Positions 16,684-24,935 of a stretch of DNA of 64,000 nt are shown here, piece after piece. The DNA is taken from NCBI GenBank assembly GCA_052078155.1, contig JBQJBP010000001.1, positions 1,488,001 through 1,552,000 of the forward strand, read 5' to 3'. Position 1 is the stretch's first letter. Every line of letters begins with the position of its first letter. Both the position numbers and the translations under genes were made by a program. Below the pieces are notes generated by a model. That model saw nothing but the letters and a program-made list of their open reading frames with translations, had not been told where the DNA came from and ran no database searches. The DNA comes from CAXBMB01 sp052078155. Its GTDB lineage: Bacteria > Pseudomonadota > Alphaproteobacteria > Kiloniellales > DSM-21159.

Positions 16684-18192
16684 ATGAAACCCGTGCAAAT
16701 CAGCGGCCCCGATATTATTGAAACGGTGCGGGCCGCCCTGCAGTTCATTTCCTATTATCACTCAAAAGACTATCTGGCCCATCTCGCCGCTGCCTACGAG
16801 CGCGAAGAGAGCGTGCCCGCAAAAGCTGCCATGGCCCAGATCATGGAAAGCTCCCGCCTGGCCGCCATGGGCCAGCGGCCCATGTGCCAGGACACCGGCA
16901 TGGTGACGGTCTTTGCAGAGGTGGGACAGTCGGTTCAAATCGTAGCAGACCAGTCCCTGCCGGAGCTGATTAACGAAGGGGTGCGTCTGGCCTACATGGA
17001 CGCCAAAAACCCACTGCGCGCCTCCATGGTTGCCGACCCCATGTTTGATCGGAAAAACACCCGCGATAACACGCCTGCTGTAACCCACATCGAGCTGGTC
17101 GCCGGAAACAAGCTGGATCTGATGATCGCGGCAAAAGGCGGCGGATCTGAAAACAAAGCCCGCTTTACCGTCCTCAACCCTGCGGCTTCCGTCAGCGACT
17201 GGGTGATCGACACCATCAAAACCCTGGGTGCCGGCTGGTGCCCGCCGGGGGTTATCGGCATTGGTGTTGGCGGCAGCGCCGAAAAAGCCATGCTGCTGTC
17301 CAAACGGGCGGTGATGGATCCCATCGACATGTCGGATCTGCTGGCGCGCGGCCCCCAGACAAAGGAAGAAGAGTTCCGGGTCGAACTCTACGAGCGCATC
17401 AACAATCTGGGCATTGGCGCCCAGGGGCTGGGCGGCCTGACCACGGTGGTTGACGTCAAGCTGGCCACCTATCCGACCCATGCTGCCTCCAAGCCCGTGG
17501 CCCTGATGCCCCAGTGCGCCGCCAACCGCCACGCCCATGTGACAATGGATGGTTCCGGTCCTGCCTACCTGACCCCGCCCAACCTGTCCGACTGGCCCAC
17601 TGTAGACGGCCAGCAGGGCGGCCCACAGGCACGCCGGGTCAATCTGGATACCCTGACCCGTGAAGAAATGGCGGGCTGGAAATCCGGCGAAACCCTTCTG
17701 CTGAACGGCAAGATGCTGACAGGACGGGATGCCGCCCACAAACGCCTGGCGGATCTGAAAGCCGCAGGCAAGGACTTCCCCATCGATCTCAATGGCCGGG
17801 TGATCTACTACGTCGGGCCTGTGGATGCGGTGGGTGATGAGGCTGTCGGTCCGGCCGGCCCCACCACCTCCACCCGCATGGACAGCTTCACAGAGATGAT
17901 GCTGGGCGAAGGGCTGCTATCCATGGTTGGCAAGGCCGAACGGGGTCAGGCCACCATCGACAGTCTGGCCAAGCACAAGTCCACCTACCTGATTGCTGTC
18001 GGCGGGGCCGCCGTCCTGGTTTCCAAGGCCATCCGGGAGGCCAAGGTTGTGGCCTTTGAAGATCTGGGCATGGAGGCCATCCATGAGTTCACCGTGGTCG
18101 ACATGCCGGTGACGGTGGCCGTGGATTCCAACGGCACCTCCTTGCACACCACCGGCCCCCAGGCCTGGCGCAAGGTTCCTGAACCAGCCTGA
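16684..18192 (+). CDS. fumA: Class I fumarate hydratase (iron-sulfur type)
   Basis: The 502-residue protein is a class I fumarase, the oxygen-sensitive [4Fe-4S] enzyme that interconverts fumarate and malate in the TCA cycle. The N-terminal part has MCQDTGM with a likely cluster cysteine at C68, and AKGGGSENKARF and GWCPPGVIGIGVGGSAEKA follow. The C-terminal domain contains LNGKMLTGRDAAHKR, PAGPTTSTRMDSF and FEDLGMEAIHEF. The frame is open to 16594, but the ATG at 16684 gives the standard MKPVQISGPDIIET-like start and has GAGG upstream. Related tartrate dehydratases share this fold, but the single-chain length supports fumarase. Confidence 0.93.
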   Translation: MKPVQISGPDIIETVRAALQFISYYHSKDYLAHLAAAYEREESVPAKAAMAQIMESSRLAAMGQRPMCQDTGMVTVFAEVGQSVQIVADQSLPELINEGVRLAYMDAKNPLRASMVADPMFDRKNTRDNTPAVTHIELVAGNKLDLMIAAKGGGSENKARFTVLNPAASVSDWVIDTIKTLGAGWCPPGVIGIGVGGSAEKAMLLSKRAVMDPIDMSDLLARGPQTKEEEFRVELYERINNLGIGAQGLGGLTTVVDVKLATYPTHAASKPVALMPQCAANRHAHVTMDGSGPAYLTPPNLSDWPTVDGQQGGPQARRVNLDTLTREEMAGWKSGETLLLNGKMLTGRDAAHKRLADLKAAGKDFPIDLNGRVIYYVGPVDAVGDEAVGPAGPTTSTRMDSFTEMMLGEGLLSMVGKAERGQATIDSLAKHKSTYLIAVGGAAVLVSKAIREAKVVAFEDLGMEAIHEFTVVDMPVTVAVDSNGTSLHTTGPQAWRKVPEPA

Positions 18193-18287
18193 TATCTGTG
18201 CCCAGCGGTCAGAGGACTATTAGGAGCGCCGCAGCTGCCTGCTGACTGCCACCTCCTTACAAGACATCAATAGGTCATAGGACACAA

Positions 18288-18322
18288 ACAAAGGGACCCT
18301 GCAATGGCAGCGGTCCCTTTGT
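18288..18322 (+). terminator. Intrinsic terminator after fumarase
   Basis: An 11-bp perfect stem (ACAAAGGGACC at 18288-18298 with GGTCCCTTTGT at 18312-18322) and a 13-nt loop lie about 95 nt after the fumarase stop. The downstream tail is only moderately T-rich (CGTTTC). Confidence 0.75.
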
Positions 18323-18411
18323 CGTTTCTGAAGGCAGGCACTCTCACAGGAAACAGGCACGCGCTCACAGACGTAAAGATGCCAAGAGGGTTAGCCGGAC
18401 GCTGTCGGCTT

Positions 18412-18948
18412 TCAGAGCAAGTGAGATGTTTCGGCGTCTTTCGAGGTCAGGGAAATCACGCCCAGGACATGGGTGATGTTGCCCTGCTCATCGACCAGAG
18501 GGAAATCAAACGCCTCAAACGTCAGAAAGGCCTTACCAAGTTCCGACAGCGTTCCGTAGCTGTGCATGGCAATGCCGTCATGACAGAGTTCGGAGAGATA
18601 GCGGGCAAAACGACTGAGATCCAGGTCAGGACCTTTGGGTGAGAAGAACACTCCGGCATTGTTCTTGCCAATCAGCCGGGCAACTTCCTCTCCGTGCAGC
18701 CGGTATTCAAACCGCCCGTCTCCCAGCACGGCCACCAGAAAGATGTTCGGGGCTTTGTCCACATGGTCCAGAATGTCGAACTGGTCCCTGCGGGGCCTGT
18801 TCGGGGCAAAAGACTGGTACCAGTCAAAAATCTCACCACAGGTGTTTGTCTTGAACTGCGACCGGCTTTTGGCAGGGGACCGCAGAACTTCCCGGAAGTT
18901 GTTGTCCTGCGTGTAGGAGAGATCTTCACCGGTCATACAAAAAGTCAC
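18412..18948 (-). CDS. PAS_5-family single-domain PAS protein (copy 2)
   Basis: This 178-residue protein is a paralog of the product of 15532-16056. Both share SYxxDNNFxxVxRSPA near the start, RRDQFDIL, YRLHGEEVxRLxGxNxAG, SRFARYL and HSYGTL at matching positions, roughly half of residues by eye. It has one PAS-like domain and no effector domain. The two copies flank the fumarase gene in the same orientation, which suggests a local duplication followed by insertion or rearrangement. Function is unknown. Confidence 0.8.
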   Translation of the reverse strand: MTFCMTGEDLSYTQDNNFREVLRSPAKSRSQFKTNTCGEIFDWYQSFAPNRPRRDQFDILDHVDKAPNIFLVAVLGDGRFEYRLHGEEVARLIGKNNAGVFFSPKGPDLDLSRFARYLSELCHDGIAMHSYGTLSELGKAFLTFEAFDFPLVDEQGNITHVLGVISLTSKDAETSHLL

Positions 18949-19387
18949 TCACATTTGATCAAGACCGTGGCCAGCAACCAACGCAGGTGCGCCAGGGGAT
19001 TGGTTTCAAGCTATCACCGATGATTGCCCGCAGAAACGCTTTTCCACGATACCTTCCTGCGTTGGCTCGCCGCAGTTGAACCAGGTCAGACAAACCAGTC
19101 TAAGCCAATGGACGCCAGTTTGACGTCCAGAAGAAACAGAGCCAGCTCTTTGGCTCGTCAGGTCAGCCGAGCGCCATTGCTCCACAACCTGATAGGCCGC
19201 TTAAGTCCTGTTCCGAAGCCCTGGACTGAAATCAAATCGATCATGCTCTGATGGCGACAAAAGGACGACAGCGACACGACATTCCCTTGTCTTTCCTCAC
19301 CTGTCGGGCTTGTGTCGGGCTGCTGTCGTGGTATGCCTGAGCAAGGAATGCCATCTGTGCCTCAGACGAACCGCAGGAAGACCTTCA
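18949..19387. other. Intergenic region without a recognisable gene
   Basis: About 440 bp separates the leftward PAS gene from the rightward HTH gene. A small hairpin (GGACG/CGTCC near 19110-19130) and short direct repeats of TGTCGGGCT near 19302-19320 are the only patterns seen. It presumably contains the divergent promoters. Confidence 0.3.
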
Positions 19388-19894
19388 GTGATCATCAGAA
19401 AACTCCGCATGGACAAGGGCCTGTCCCAGGAACAACTGGCCAGCATGGCCGGGATAAGCACCCGGACCCTGCAACGCATTGAGCGAGGGGCCAAAGCCAG
19501 TCCGGAAACCCTGAAGTGTCTTGCCGCTGTTCTGGAAGTCGATTTTTCAGACCTGAAAGAGGAACAGCCCATGCCATCCGACAGCGTCCCCAGCCCGCTT
19601 ACCTCTGACACGCAGGCCGCCCCGGAACTCAGTTCGGAAGAACAGGAAGCCATGGAGTACGTGCGCGACATCAAAGGTTTCTATAACCACGCCCTGCAAT
19701 ATGGGCTGGTCATGGTGGGCCTGACCATCATCAATCTGGTCACCAGCCCCGGTTACTTCTGGGTGATCTGGCCCGCACTTGGCTGGGGCATCGGTCTCGC
19801 CATCCATGGACTCAGTGTGTTCGAAATCGTCAATCTCTTCGGTGACGACTGGGAAAAACGCCAGATTGAAAAGCGCCTGCGACGCAAGCACTAG
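19388..19894 (+). CDS. XRE-type HTH regulator fused to a 2TM domain
   Basis: The first 55 residues form a helix-turn-helix of the XRE/Cro type (LSQEQLASMAGISTRTLQRIERG). A polar linker follows, then a C-terminal 2TM domain (about residues 95-160) with two membrane segments: YGLVMVGLTIINLVTSP, then WVIWPALGWGIGLAIHGLSVF. This makes it a membrane-tethered DNA-binding protein. I chose the GTG at 19388 because AGGAAG precedes it at a good distance; the frame is open to a TTG at 19310. The TAG stop codon lies in the first bases of a dispersed repeat copy. Targets are unknown. Confidence 0.82.
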   Translation: MIIRKLRMDKGLSQEQLASMAGISTRTLQRIERGAKASPETLKCLAAVLEVDFSDLKEEQPMPSDSVPSPLTSDTQAAPELSSEEQEAMEYVRDIKGFYNHALQYGLVMVGLTIINLVTSPGYFWVIWPALGWGIGLAIHGLSVFEIVNLFGDDWEKRQIEKRLRRKH

Positions 19895-20021
19895 AGTCAA
19901 TTCGTTTAAACTGGCTCACCACTCGATGACGCATGAAGCGTGAATCTCTTTTCAGGGTGTTAGAGGGTGCGTCATGGTTTGGGCACAGGCGAGAAGTGCT
20001 TCTAACCAAAGCGCTCAGGCG
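19892..20021 (+). repeat. Dispersed cloverleaf-like element, copy A (divergent)
   Basis: This copy starts with TAGAGTCAA at the stop codon of the HTH gene. It retains the TGAAGCGTGAAT core and the CTCT...GTGTTAGAGG loop. Here the middle stem is rebuilt as ATGACGCA...TGCGTCAT, so base pairing is kept with different sequence. The right terminal repeat is poorly conserved, so the end is approximate. Confidence 0.65.
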
Positions 20022-20074
20022 CCAGCGCGCTGCGTCAGAGCCAGACACCAGACGCCATACGCTAGACGCCACAA

Positions 20075-21394
20075 TCAGTAAGCGCTGAAAGGCTTCGGAT
20101 CGATGGTGAATTGCAGGGTCAGCCAAAGCTTGTCCGTGTCTTTAGAAAACTTGTCGGCGTTGTAGGAGGCATACTGCACCCCCAGATTAAAGGCGCCATA
20201 ATCTGTTGGCAGTTTCTTGAAGATCCCGGCGTCCCATTCAGAACCATAGTGGCTGCCGCCGTTTTCCGCCCAAAACTCATGGTATCCGGCTTTGACGGTA
20301 AGGCCTGACAGCCAGCCCTCGCCGGGCAGAGGCGCATTGAGGGACAAGTAAAGGTCCTGCAGACCGTCTGCAGGTGTTGTCAGAAACTGATCGGTAAAGC
20401 CGTTGAACTTGTGCAGCGTGGCCAGAGGAGTCTGGAAGGCGTTTCGGCCATTGCCCTGCAGCACCTCGTACCCCAGTTTGACTTTCACGCCGCTGTAATC
20501 CACGCCCGGCTCGATCTGATAGTACCAGAGGTCGAAGTTTGCAGGATTGTCCGCATAGTCCCCCTGATAGGCCAGCGCACCGGCATAGAGCAGGCTCCAG
20601 TCGTCGTTGAAGGCGTGAGACCCGGAAGCCAGGGCACCGAAGGTCTGGCTGTCCAGCCCGTCCTGAGAAGAGGTTTTGTAATCCAGCAGCAAGGCGAAGG
20701 GGGTTAGCGTGACGGCCTCAAAGCCCTTGTACTGGGCCCTCAGGCCATGGCTGTTCAGGTCGTATTTGCCCTGCGGTGAATCTGTCCCGAAGATGCGATG
20801 CACCTCATCCAGATAGACATATTCCAGCGTGGTATCGGGAATGGCTGTGACCTGTCCCCTGAAGGAGTCAAAGGTTTGCTCATTCTGGCGGAAACCGACA
20901 TTGCCAATGAAGCGTGCATTGTCCCAGATGATCCGCTGACGCCCAACCTTCAGGTTTGTATCGGGAATGGTGTCATCAAAGACCAGGTAAGCCTGATTGA
21001 CCTGCAGGTCATCCGGGTCAGCTACAACCGGATACCGGGTTTTGCCGTTGATGGTGTTGTTGAAACGCTCCCCGCCGATGGCCTGAATCCACTCGGCATC
21101 AAAGCCCGCCCCAATGCCGTAGACCTTGCCTGTCTCTAACCCGGCGCGGGTCCGCACGGTATTGGCATTTGCGGTGCGCGGCACCCCGGCCTGGTCCACA
21201 TGTTCATAGCGGTAGCGTACATCAAAGACCGGCTTTGCATCATCCAGCAGGTTGCGCCAGTTGCCTCGATCCCCTTCTGCCAGCGCACCCGTGGCAAACA
21301 TGCTCGTGGCAAACAAGGATGAAACGAAAGCAGACAGCGCCAAAGCACCGCCTGGCAAACGCAGCGAAGAACGCGCTTGTGATGACCCGGACAT
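20075..21394 (-). CDS. Alginate-export-type outer-membrane porin
   Basis: The 439-residue protein has an N-terminal export signal (hydrophobic ALSAFVSSLFATSMFATGALA, cleavage near residue 39) and no other membrane helix. The mature part is rich in alternating aromatic and polar strands and ends in an aromatic residue (KPFSAY), as beta-barrels do. The pattern DVRYRYEHVDQ near the start, TRAGLETGKVYGIGAGFDAEW and LKVGRQRIIWDNARFIGNVGFRQNEQTFDS match the alginate-export (AlgE-like) porin family. Members import or export diverse substrates, so alginate is not implied. No neighbouring gene suggests a substrate. Confidence 0.82.
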   Translation of the reverse strand: MSGSSQARSSLRLPGGALALSAFVSSLFATSMFATGALAEGDRGNWRNLLDDAKPVFDVRYRYEHVDQAGVPRTANANTVRTRAGLETGKVYGIGAGFDAEWIQAIGGERFNNTINGKTRYPVVADPDDLQVNQAYLVFDDTIPDTNLKVGRQRIIWDNARFIGNVGFRQNEQTFDSFRGQVTAIPDTTLEYVYLDEVHRIFGTDSPQGKYDLNSHGLRAQYKGFEAVTLTPFALLLDYKTSSQDGLDSQTFGALASGSHAFNDDWSLLYAGALAYQGDYADNPANFDLWYYQIEPGVDYSGVKVKLGYEVLQGNGRNAFQTPLATLHKFNGFTDQFLTTPADGLQDLYLSLNAPLPGEGWLSGLTVKAGYHEFWAENGGSHYGSEWDAGIFKKLPTDYGAFNLGVQYASYNADKFSKDTDKLWLTLQFTIDPKPFSAY

Positions 21395-21722
21395 GGTTTC
21401 TCCCCACCTATATCTTCACGTCGTTTGCTTCATTTCTTCCGACCCAAGCGTGAAAGTCAGCCCTTTCAGCCCGGCGGATTTTCGACGCCAAATGCCCTTC
21501 AGCCTCCATGTTCTCACGTTACCGGAGTGTCCTTTGGAGAAGGATCAGGGCCAGTTACTTGGTGCAAACTATGACACCAAGAAGGGATACTGTGCAACAG
21601 GTAGCGCGGAAATGACACAGCGATAACCAGTTGTATTTTAACGAAAATATTGTTCGCAAGCGCTGTGATCCAGGGGCATCCGGAAAGAAGCTTCCGCTGG
21701 CAATCCAAACAGATCCCTCGCC
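21395..21722. other. Intergenic region without a recognisable gene
   Basis: About 330 bp lies between the leftward porin gene and the end of the leftward queD gene. It should contain the porin promoter. No clear terminator for the que operon or other structure was found. Confidence 0.3.
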
Positions 21723-22259
21723 CTACTCCGCTGGTTCGCCCGCTTCGGCCCAGTTGTTGGGGGTTTCCCAGACACGCAGGCGGGCCAGTTCGGCGATGCC
21801 TTCGCTGCGTTTTCTGACGGCTGGGGCCAGCCGTTCGTACCAGTGGTGGGCCAGTTCTTCTGCGGTGGGAGTGAAGGGCACCACGTAGAGCTTGGTCTGC
21901 AATCGTGTGTTTTCAGTCAGGGCAAAACCCTGCTGCTCAATCTGCCGGTTCAGCCCTTCATGCCAGGCCATGAACTCACTGTCGGCCGGGCAGAACATCT
22001 CCAGCACCTCGCCATCGGCCAGCTGGGCGATAAAGCCGTGGTCGCAGGGCACATCGATGACCTTCATCATCTCTTCCTTGAGAAAGGCAAAGTCCAGCAC
22101 CATACCGGTTTGCTCCCCGCTTTCATGCAGACGCTGGGCGCGGCAGGTGGCTTCCACCTCATAGCGGTGACCGTGGATGTGGCGGCACTTGGAGCTGTGG
22201 GCCATGATCCGATGTCCGGCGTCGATGCCGATCTTGCGGGTGATGAGGTACTGGGTCAT
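21723..22259 (-). CDS. queD: 6-carboxy-5,6,7,8-tetrahydropterin synthase
   Basis: QueD converts dihydroneopterin triphosphate to 6-carboxytetrahydropterin, the second step to the queuosine precursor preQ0. The 178-residue protein shows the zinc ligands H16, H29 and H31 (in AGHRIMAH and CRHIHGHRYEV) and the catalytic cysteine C25. MVLDFAFLKEEM, CDHGF and the late LRVWET are also typical. It is slightly longer than the shortest QueD proteins because of a central insertion. It is the last gene of the leftward operon queC-queE-queD. Confidence 0.94.
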   Translation of the reverse strand: MTQYLITRKIGIDAGHRIMAHSSKCRHIHGHRYEVEATCRAQRLHESGEQTGMVLDFAFLKEEMMKVIDVPCDHGFIAQLADGEVLEMFCPADSEFMAWHEGLNRQIEQQGFALTENTRLQTKLYVVPFTPTAEELAHHWYERLAPAVRKRSEGIAELARLRVWETPNNWAEAGEPAE

Positions 22260-22356
22260 TTTTCTCTCGCATGGTTCCCGAAGGGGGAGCAGGAACAGGC
22301 TTCAGGCAGGCGCGCAGCCCAAATCGATCTTTAACCGACCTTTGAAAAGGTGGCGG

Positions 22357-23019
22357 TCAGGGAATACCGATCAGCTTATGGGTCTGCAAGGACAGCTTCC
22401 AGCGCGGGTGAGCCAGACAGTAGGCCGTAACCGCCTGGGTATGGGCGATCTGGTCGGCATCATCCAGAGGCTGCAGAAAATGGTGATCAAAAGCCAAGTC
22501 CTGATAGTGTTCCGGCTGGGCGGTTTCTTCGGCCTGAGGATAAACCAGCTTCAGTTCCTGTCCCCGGGTGATCACCAGAGGTTGCCCTGCCTTGGGACTG
22601 ACACAGATCCAGTCGATGCCGTCCGGCAGGGGCAAGGTCCCGTTGGTTTCAATGGCAATGGTAAAGCCACGCCCATGCAGGGCCGTCACCAGGGCGTCAT
22701 CCAGTTGCAAGGCCGGTTCACCGCCGGTGCAGACCACAAAGCGGGCGGCCTCTTCAGCCGCAGAATCTTCGGCCCTGTTCTGCAACCAGGCCTGTTCGAT
22801 GGCTTCCACAAGAGACTGGGCGCTTTTGAACTTTCCACCGCCTTCGCCGTCCGTACCGACAAAGTCCGTGTCACAGAACCGGCAGATGGCACTGGCGCGG
22901 TCCTGCTCCCGCCCCGTCCAGAGGTTGCAACCGGAAAAGCGACAGAACACCGCCGGACGGCCTGCGTTGGCCCCTTCCCCTTGCAGGGTAAAAAAGAGTT
23001 CTTTCACGGAATAAGTCAT
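22357..23019 (-). CDS. queE: 7-carboxy-7-deazaguanine synthase (radical SAM)
   Basis: QueE rearranges carboxytetrahydropterin to 7-carboxy-7-deazaguanine using a [4Fe-4S] cluster and SAM. The 220-residue protein contains FFTLQGEG at the start and the family's expanded cluster motif, C31-X14-C46-X2-C49. The FVCTGGEPALQLD, ETNGTLPLP and DWICVSPKAG strands are standard. It lies between queD and queC in one leftward operon with short gaps (97 nt and 14 nt). Confidence 0.95.
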   Translation of the reverse strand: MTYSVKELFFTLQGEGANAGRPAVFCRFSGCNLWTGREQDRASAICRFCDTDFVGTDGEGGGKFKSAQSLVEAIEQAWLQNRAEDSAAEEAARFVVCTGGEPALQLDDALVTALHGRGFTIAIETNGTLPLPDGIDWICVSPKAGQPLVITRGQELKLVYPQAEETAQPEHYQDLAFDHHFLQPLDDADQIAHTQAVTAYCLAHPRWKLSLQTHKLIGIP

Positions 23020-23033
23020 GGCCGCAGACTCTC

Positions 23034-23753
23034 TTACATTCCACCGCTGCGCAGGGATTGATAACCGGACCAGCCTTCTGAGCGCAGGTCGCAGGCGGGG
23101 CAGTCCGCACAGCCATAGCCCCAGGCATGTTCCTGGCTGCGGTCGCCCAGGTAGCAGCTGTGGCTTTCCCGGCGGATCGCTTCGACCAGCGCTTCATCTC
23201 CTAGCTCTTCCGTCAACTTCCAGGTCTGCGCCTTATCCAGCCACATGAGCGGTGTGTGGATGACAAAGGAACGATCCATGCCCAATCCCAAAGCCACCTG
23301 CAGGGCCTTGAGGGTGTCATCGCGGCAGTCGGGGTAGCCGGAATAGTCGGTTTCGCACATGCCGCCCACCAGATGGCGGATGTCCCGCCGATAGGCCAGA
23401 GCCCCGGCATAGGTGAAGAACAGCAGATTGCGACCCGGCACGAAGGTGTTGGGCAGGCCGGAGCTTTCGAACTGAATTTCGGCCTCTCTTGTCAGGGCCG
23501 TTTCGCTGATGCCCCCGAGTGACGAAAGGTCAATGGTATGGTCTTCGCCCAACCGCTCGGCCCATTCGGGTTTAACCTCTAACAAAGCCTCAACCACCGT
23601 CTTGCGGCACGCCAGTTCCACAGCGTGTCGCTGGCCGTAGTCAAAGCCAATGGTTTCCACCCGGGCAAAGCGCTCAAGAGCCCAGGCCAGACAGGTGGCG
23701 GAATCCTGACCACCGGAAAAGAGCACCAGGGCACGGTCGTTGCTCGTCGTCAT
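23034..23753 (-). CDS. queC: 7-cyano-7-deazaguanine (preQ0) synthase
   Basis: QueC makes preQ0 from 7-carboxy-7-deazaguanine, ammonia and ATP. The PP-loop SGGQDS is at residues 13-18, followed by FDYGQRHAVEL. The C-terminal zinc site is visible as four cysteines in the region SCYLGDRSQEHAWGYGCADCPACDLR. The frame is open to a TTG at 23793-23795 inside a repeat element. The ATG at 23751-23753 is preferred: it follows GGA and gives the usual 239-residue length. It is the first gene of the queC-queE-queD operon. Queuosine modifies tRNA wobble guanine. Confidence 0.95.
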   Translation of the reverse strand: MTTSNDRALVLFSGGQDSATCLAWALERFARVETIGFDYGQRHAVELACRKTVVEALLEVKPEWAERLGEDHTIDLSSLGGISETALTREAEIQFESSGLPNTFVPGRNLLFFTYAGALAYRRDIRHLVGGMCETDYSGYPDCRDDTLKALQVALGLGMDRSFVIHTPLMWLDKAQTWKLTEELGDEALVEAIRRESHSCYLGDRSQEHAWGYGCADCPACDLRSEGWSGYQSLRSGGM

Positions 23754-23787
23754 TTTTTCCAGTCCAGTTGAGAAAGGGCCGTCATCC

Positions 23788-23919
23788 AGAGTCAAATCAG
23801 TTTAAGTGGGATCACTACGTGATAACACTTGAAGCGTGAAACTCTTTTCAGTGTTTTAGGGGATCATTCTCGACTTAGTTCCAAGCGCACAGCGCTATTA
23901 ACTAAACTGATCAGTCTCT
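23788..23919 (+). repeat. Dispersed cloverleaf-like element, copy B
   Basis: This 132-bp copy lies upstream of queC. The left end AGAGTCAAATCAGTTTAAGT and the reverse complement of the right end (AGAGACTGATCAGTTTAGT) form terminal inverted repeats. Inside are hairpin I (AAGTGGGATCAC...GTGATAACACTT), the CGTGAA...TTCTCG stem and the AAGCGC...GCGCT hairpin. Confidence 0.85.
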
Positions 23920-24106
23920 AAGGGGCGGTGACAGTTCCATCTTTCCATGTTCACCGCGGGGTCTAACCCAAGGGTCGGGGAATTGCAAAGCTTGGACCAT
24001 AATGCCTGCCCTGCAGAAATTCAGGGAGGGCTTGCTCACCAGAACAAATCATGTACATTGTTGTTTGCCTGCCCCCAATACCACTCTGACCAGGACAACT
24101 GTTGTC

Positions 24107-24904
24107 ATGTATCTGGATGCCATCAGACGCCACGAAGCAGGCGTGGACACGACCCAGTTTCCCTGGACCCTGCCGCTGTTCAGGGAACTGGAAGAACTGA
24201 CCTTTACCGCCCCGATCACTTTTCTGGTGGGGGAAAACGGCTCCGGCAAATCCACCATGCTGGAAGGACTGGCGGCCGGCATGTCCGCCGTTGCCATGGG
24301 CCAGCAGGACCTCTCCCGCGATCCCAGTCTCGCCACGGCCCGCGCCTTTGCCAAAGGGTACCGCTTTTCCCGCCGCCGCTCCCCCAAACGCAGACTGTTT
24401 CTGCGGGCAGAAGACGTCTTTGGTTACGTCAATCGCCTGAAGCAGGAGACCAGAGATCTGGCTGATGAACGCGATGCCCTGAAGGAAGAGTTGGAAGACG
24501 GCTCCTGGGGACAGCGATTGGCCACAGGCATGATGGAAGGGCAGCGTCAGGCCCTGATTCAGCGCTATGGTGAAGACCCTGATGCCCAGTCCCATGGGGA
24601 GACTTTTCTGGCACTGCTCAAATCCCGGTTAAAGCCCAAAGGTCTCTATTTCCTGGATGAACCGGAAACACCTTTGTCACCGCAGCGGGTTCTGGCCCTG
24701 ATGGTCCTGATAAAGGAAGCCGTGGCAGAGGGATGCCAGTTCATCATCGCAACCCATTCCCCTATTTTGCTGGCGGCCCCGGACGCAGAAATCCTGCTGT
24801 TGAAAGAAGGGGCTGTCCACCCCAGTGCCTTCGATGACATCGAGCACGTCACCTTTACACGCGCCTTTCTGAACAACCCGCAGGCTTACCTGAAGCACCT
24901 GTAA
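24107..24904 (+). CDS. AAA ATPase of the ABC/SMC-like (AAA_21) type
   Basis: The 265-residue protein has Walker A GENGSGKST (42-50), an ABC-like late Walker B LYFLDEPETPLSP near residue 183, and the H-loop-like FIIATHSPILLAAPDAEI. There is a charged helical middle (about residues 105-150). It resembles stand-alone predicted ATPases that lack any transporter partner; some relatives belong to defence or repair modules, but no partner gene is adjacent. The ATG at 24107 was chosen because family members begin just before the DNA/ATP-binding strand. The frame is open to 24002. It is convergent with the Tad locus. Confidence 0.75.
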   Translation: MYLDAIRRHEAGVDTTQFPWTLPLFRELEELTFTAPITFLVGENGSGKSTMLEGLAAGMSAVAMGQQDLSRDPSLATARAFAKGYRFSRRRSPKRRLFLRAEDVFGYVNRLKQETRDLADERDALKEELEDGSWGQRLATGMMEGQRQALIQRYGEDPDAQSHGETFLALLKSRLKPKGLYFLDEPETPLSPQRVLALMVLIKEAVAEGCQFIIATHSPILLAAPDAEILLLKEGAVHPSAFDDIEHVTFTRAFLNNPQAYLKHL

Positions 24905-24914
24905 AACAAATATT

Positions 24915-24930
24915 GTTCAAATTATTGAAC
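24915..24930. terminator. Small bidirectional hairpin between convergent genes
   Basis: GTTCAA-ATTA-TTGAAC is a perfect 6-bp hairpin in the 31-bp gap between the AAA ATPase gene and tadG. It has A/T-rich flanks on both sides. The stem is weak for a terminator. Confidence 0.4.
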
Positions 24931-24935
24931 GGAGT

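Noticed and set aside
24107..24904. AAA ATPase as part of a defence system
   Set aside because: The ATPase resembles some defence-associated ATPases, but no nuclease, TOPRIM or toxin gene is adjacent. The neighbours are the que operon and the Tad locus.
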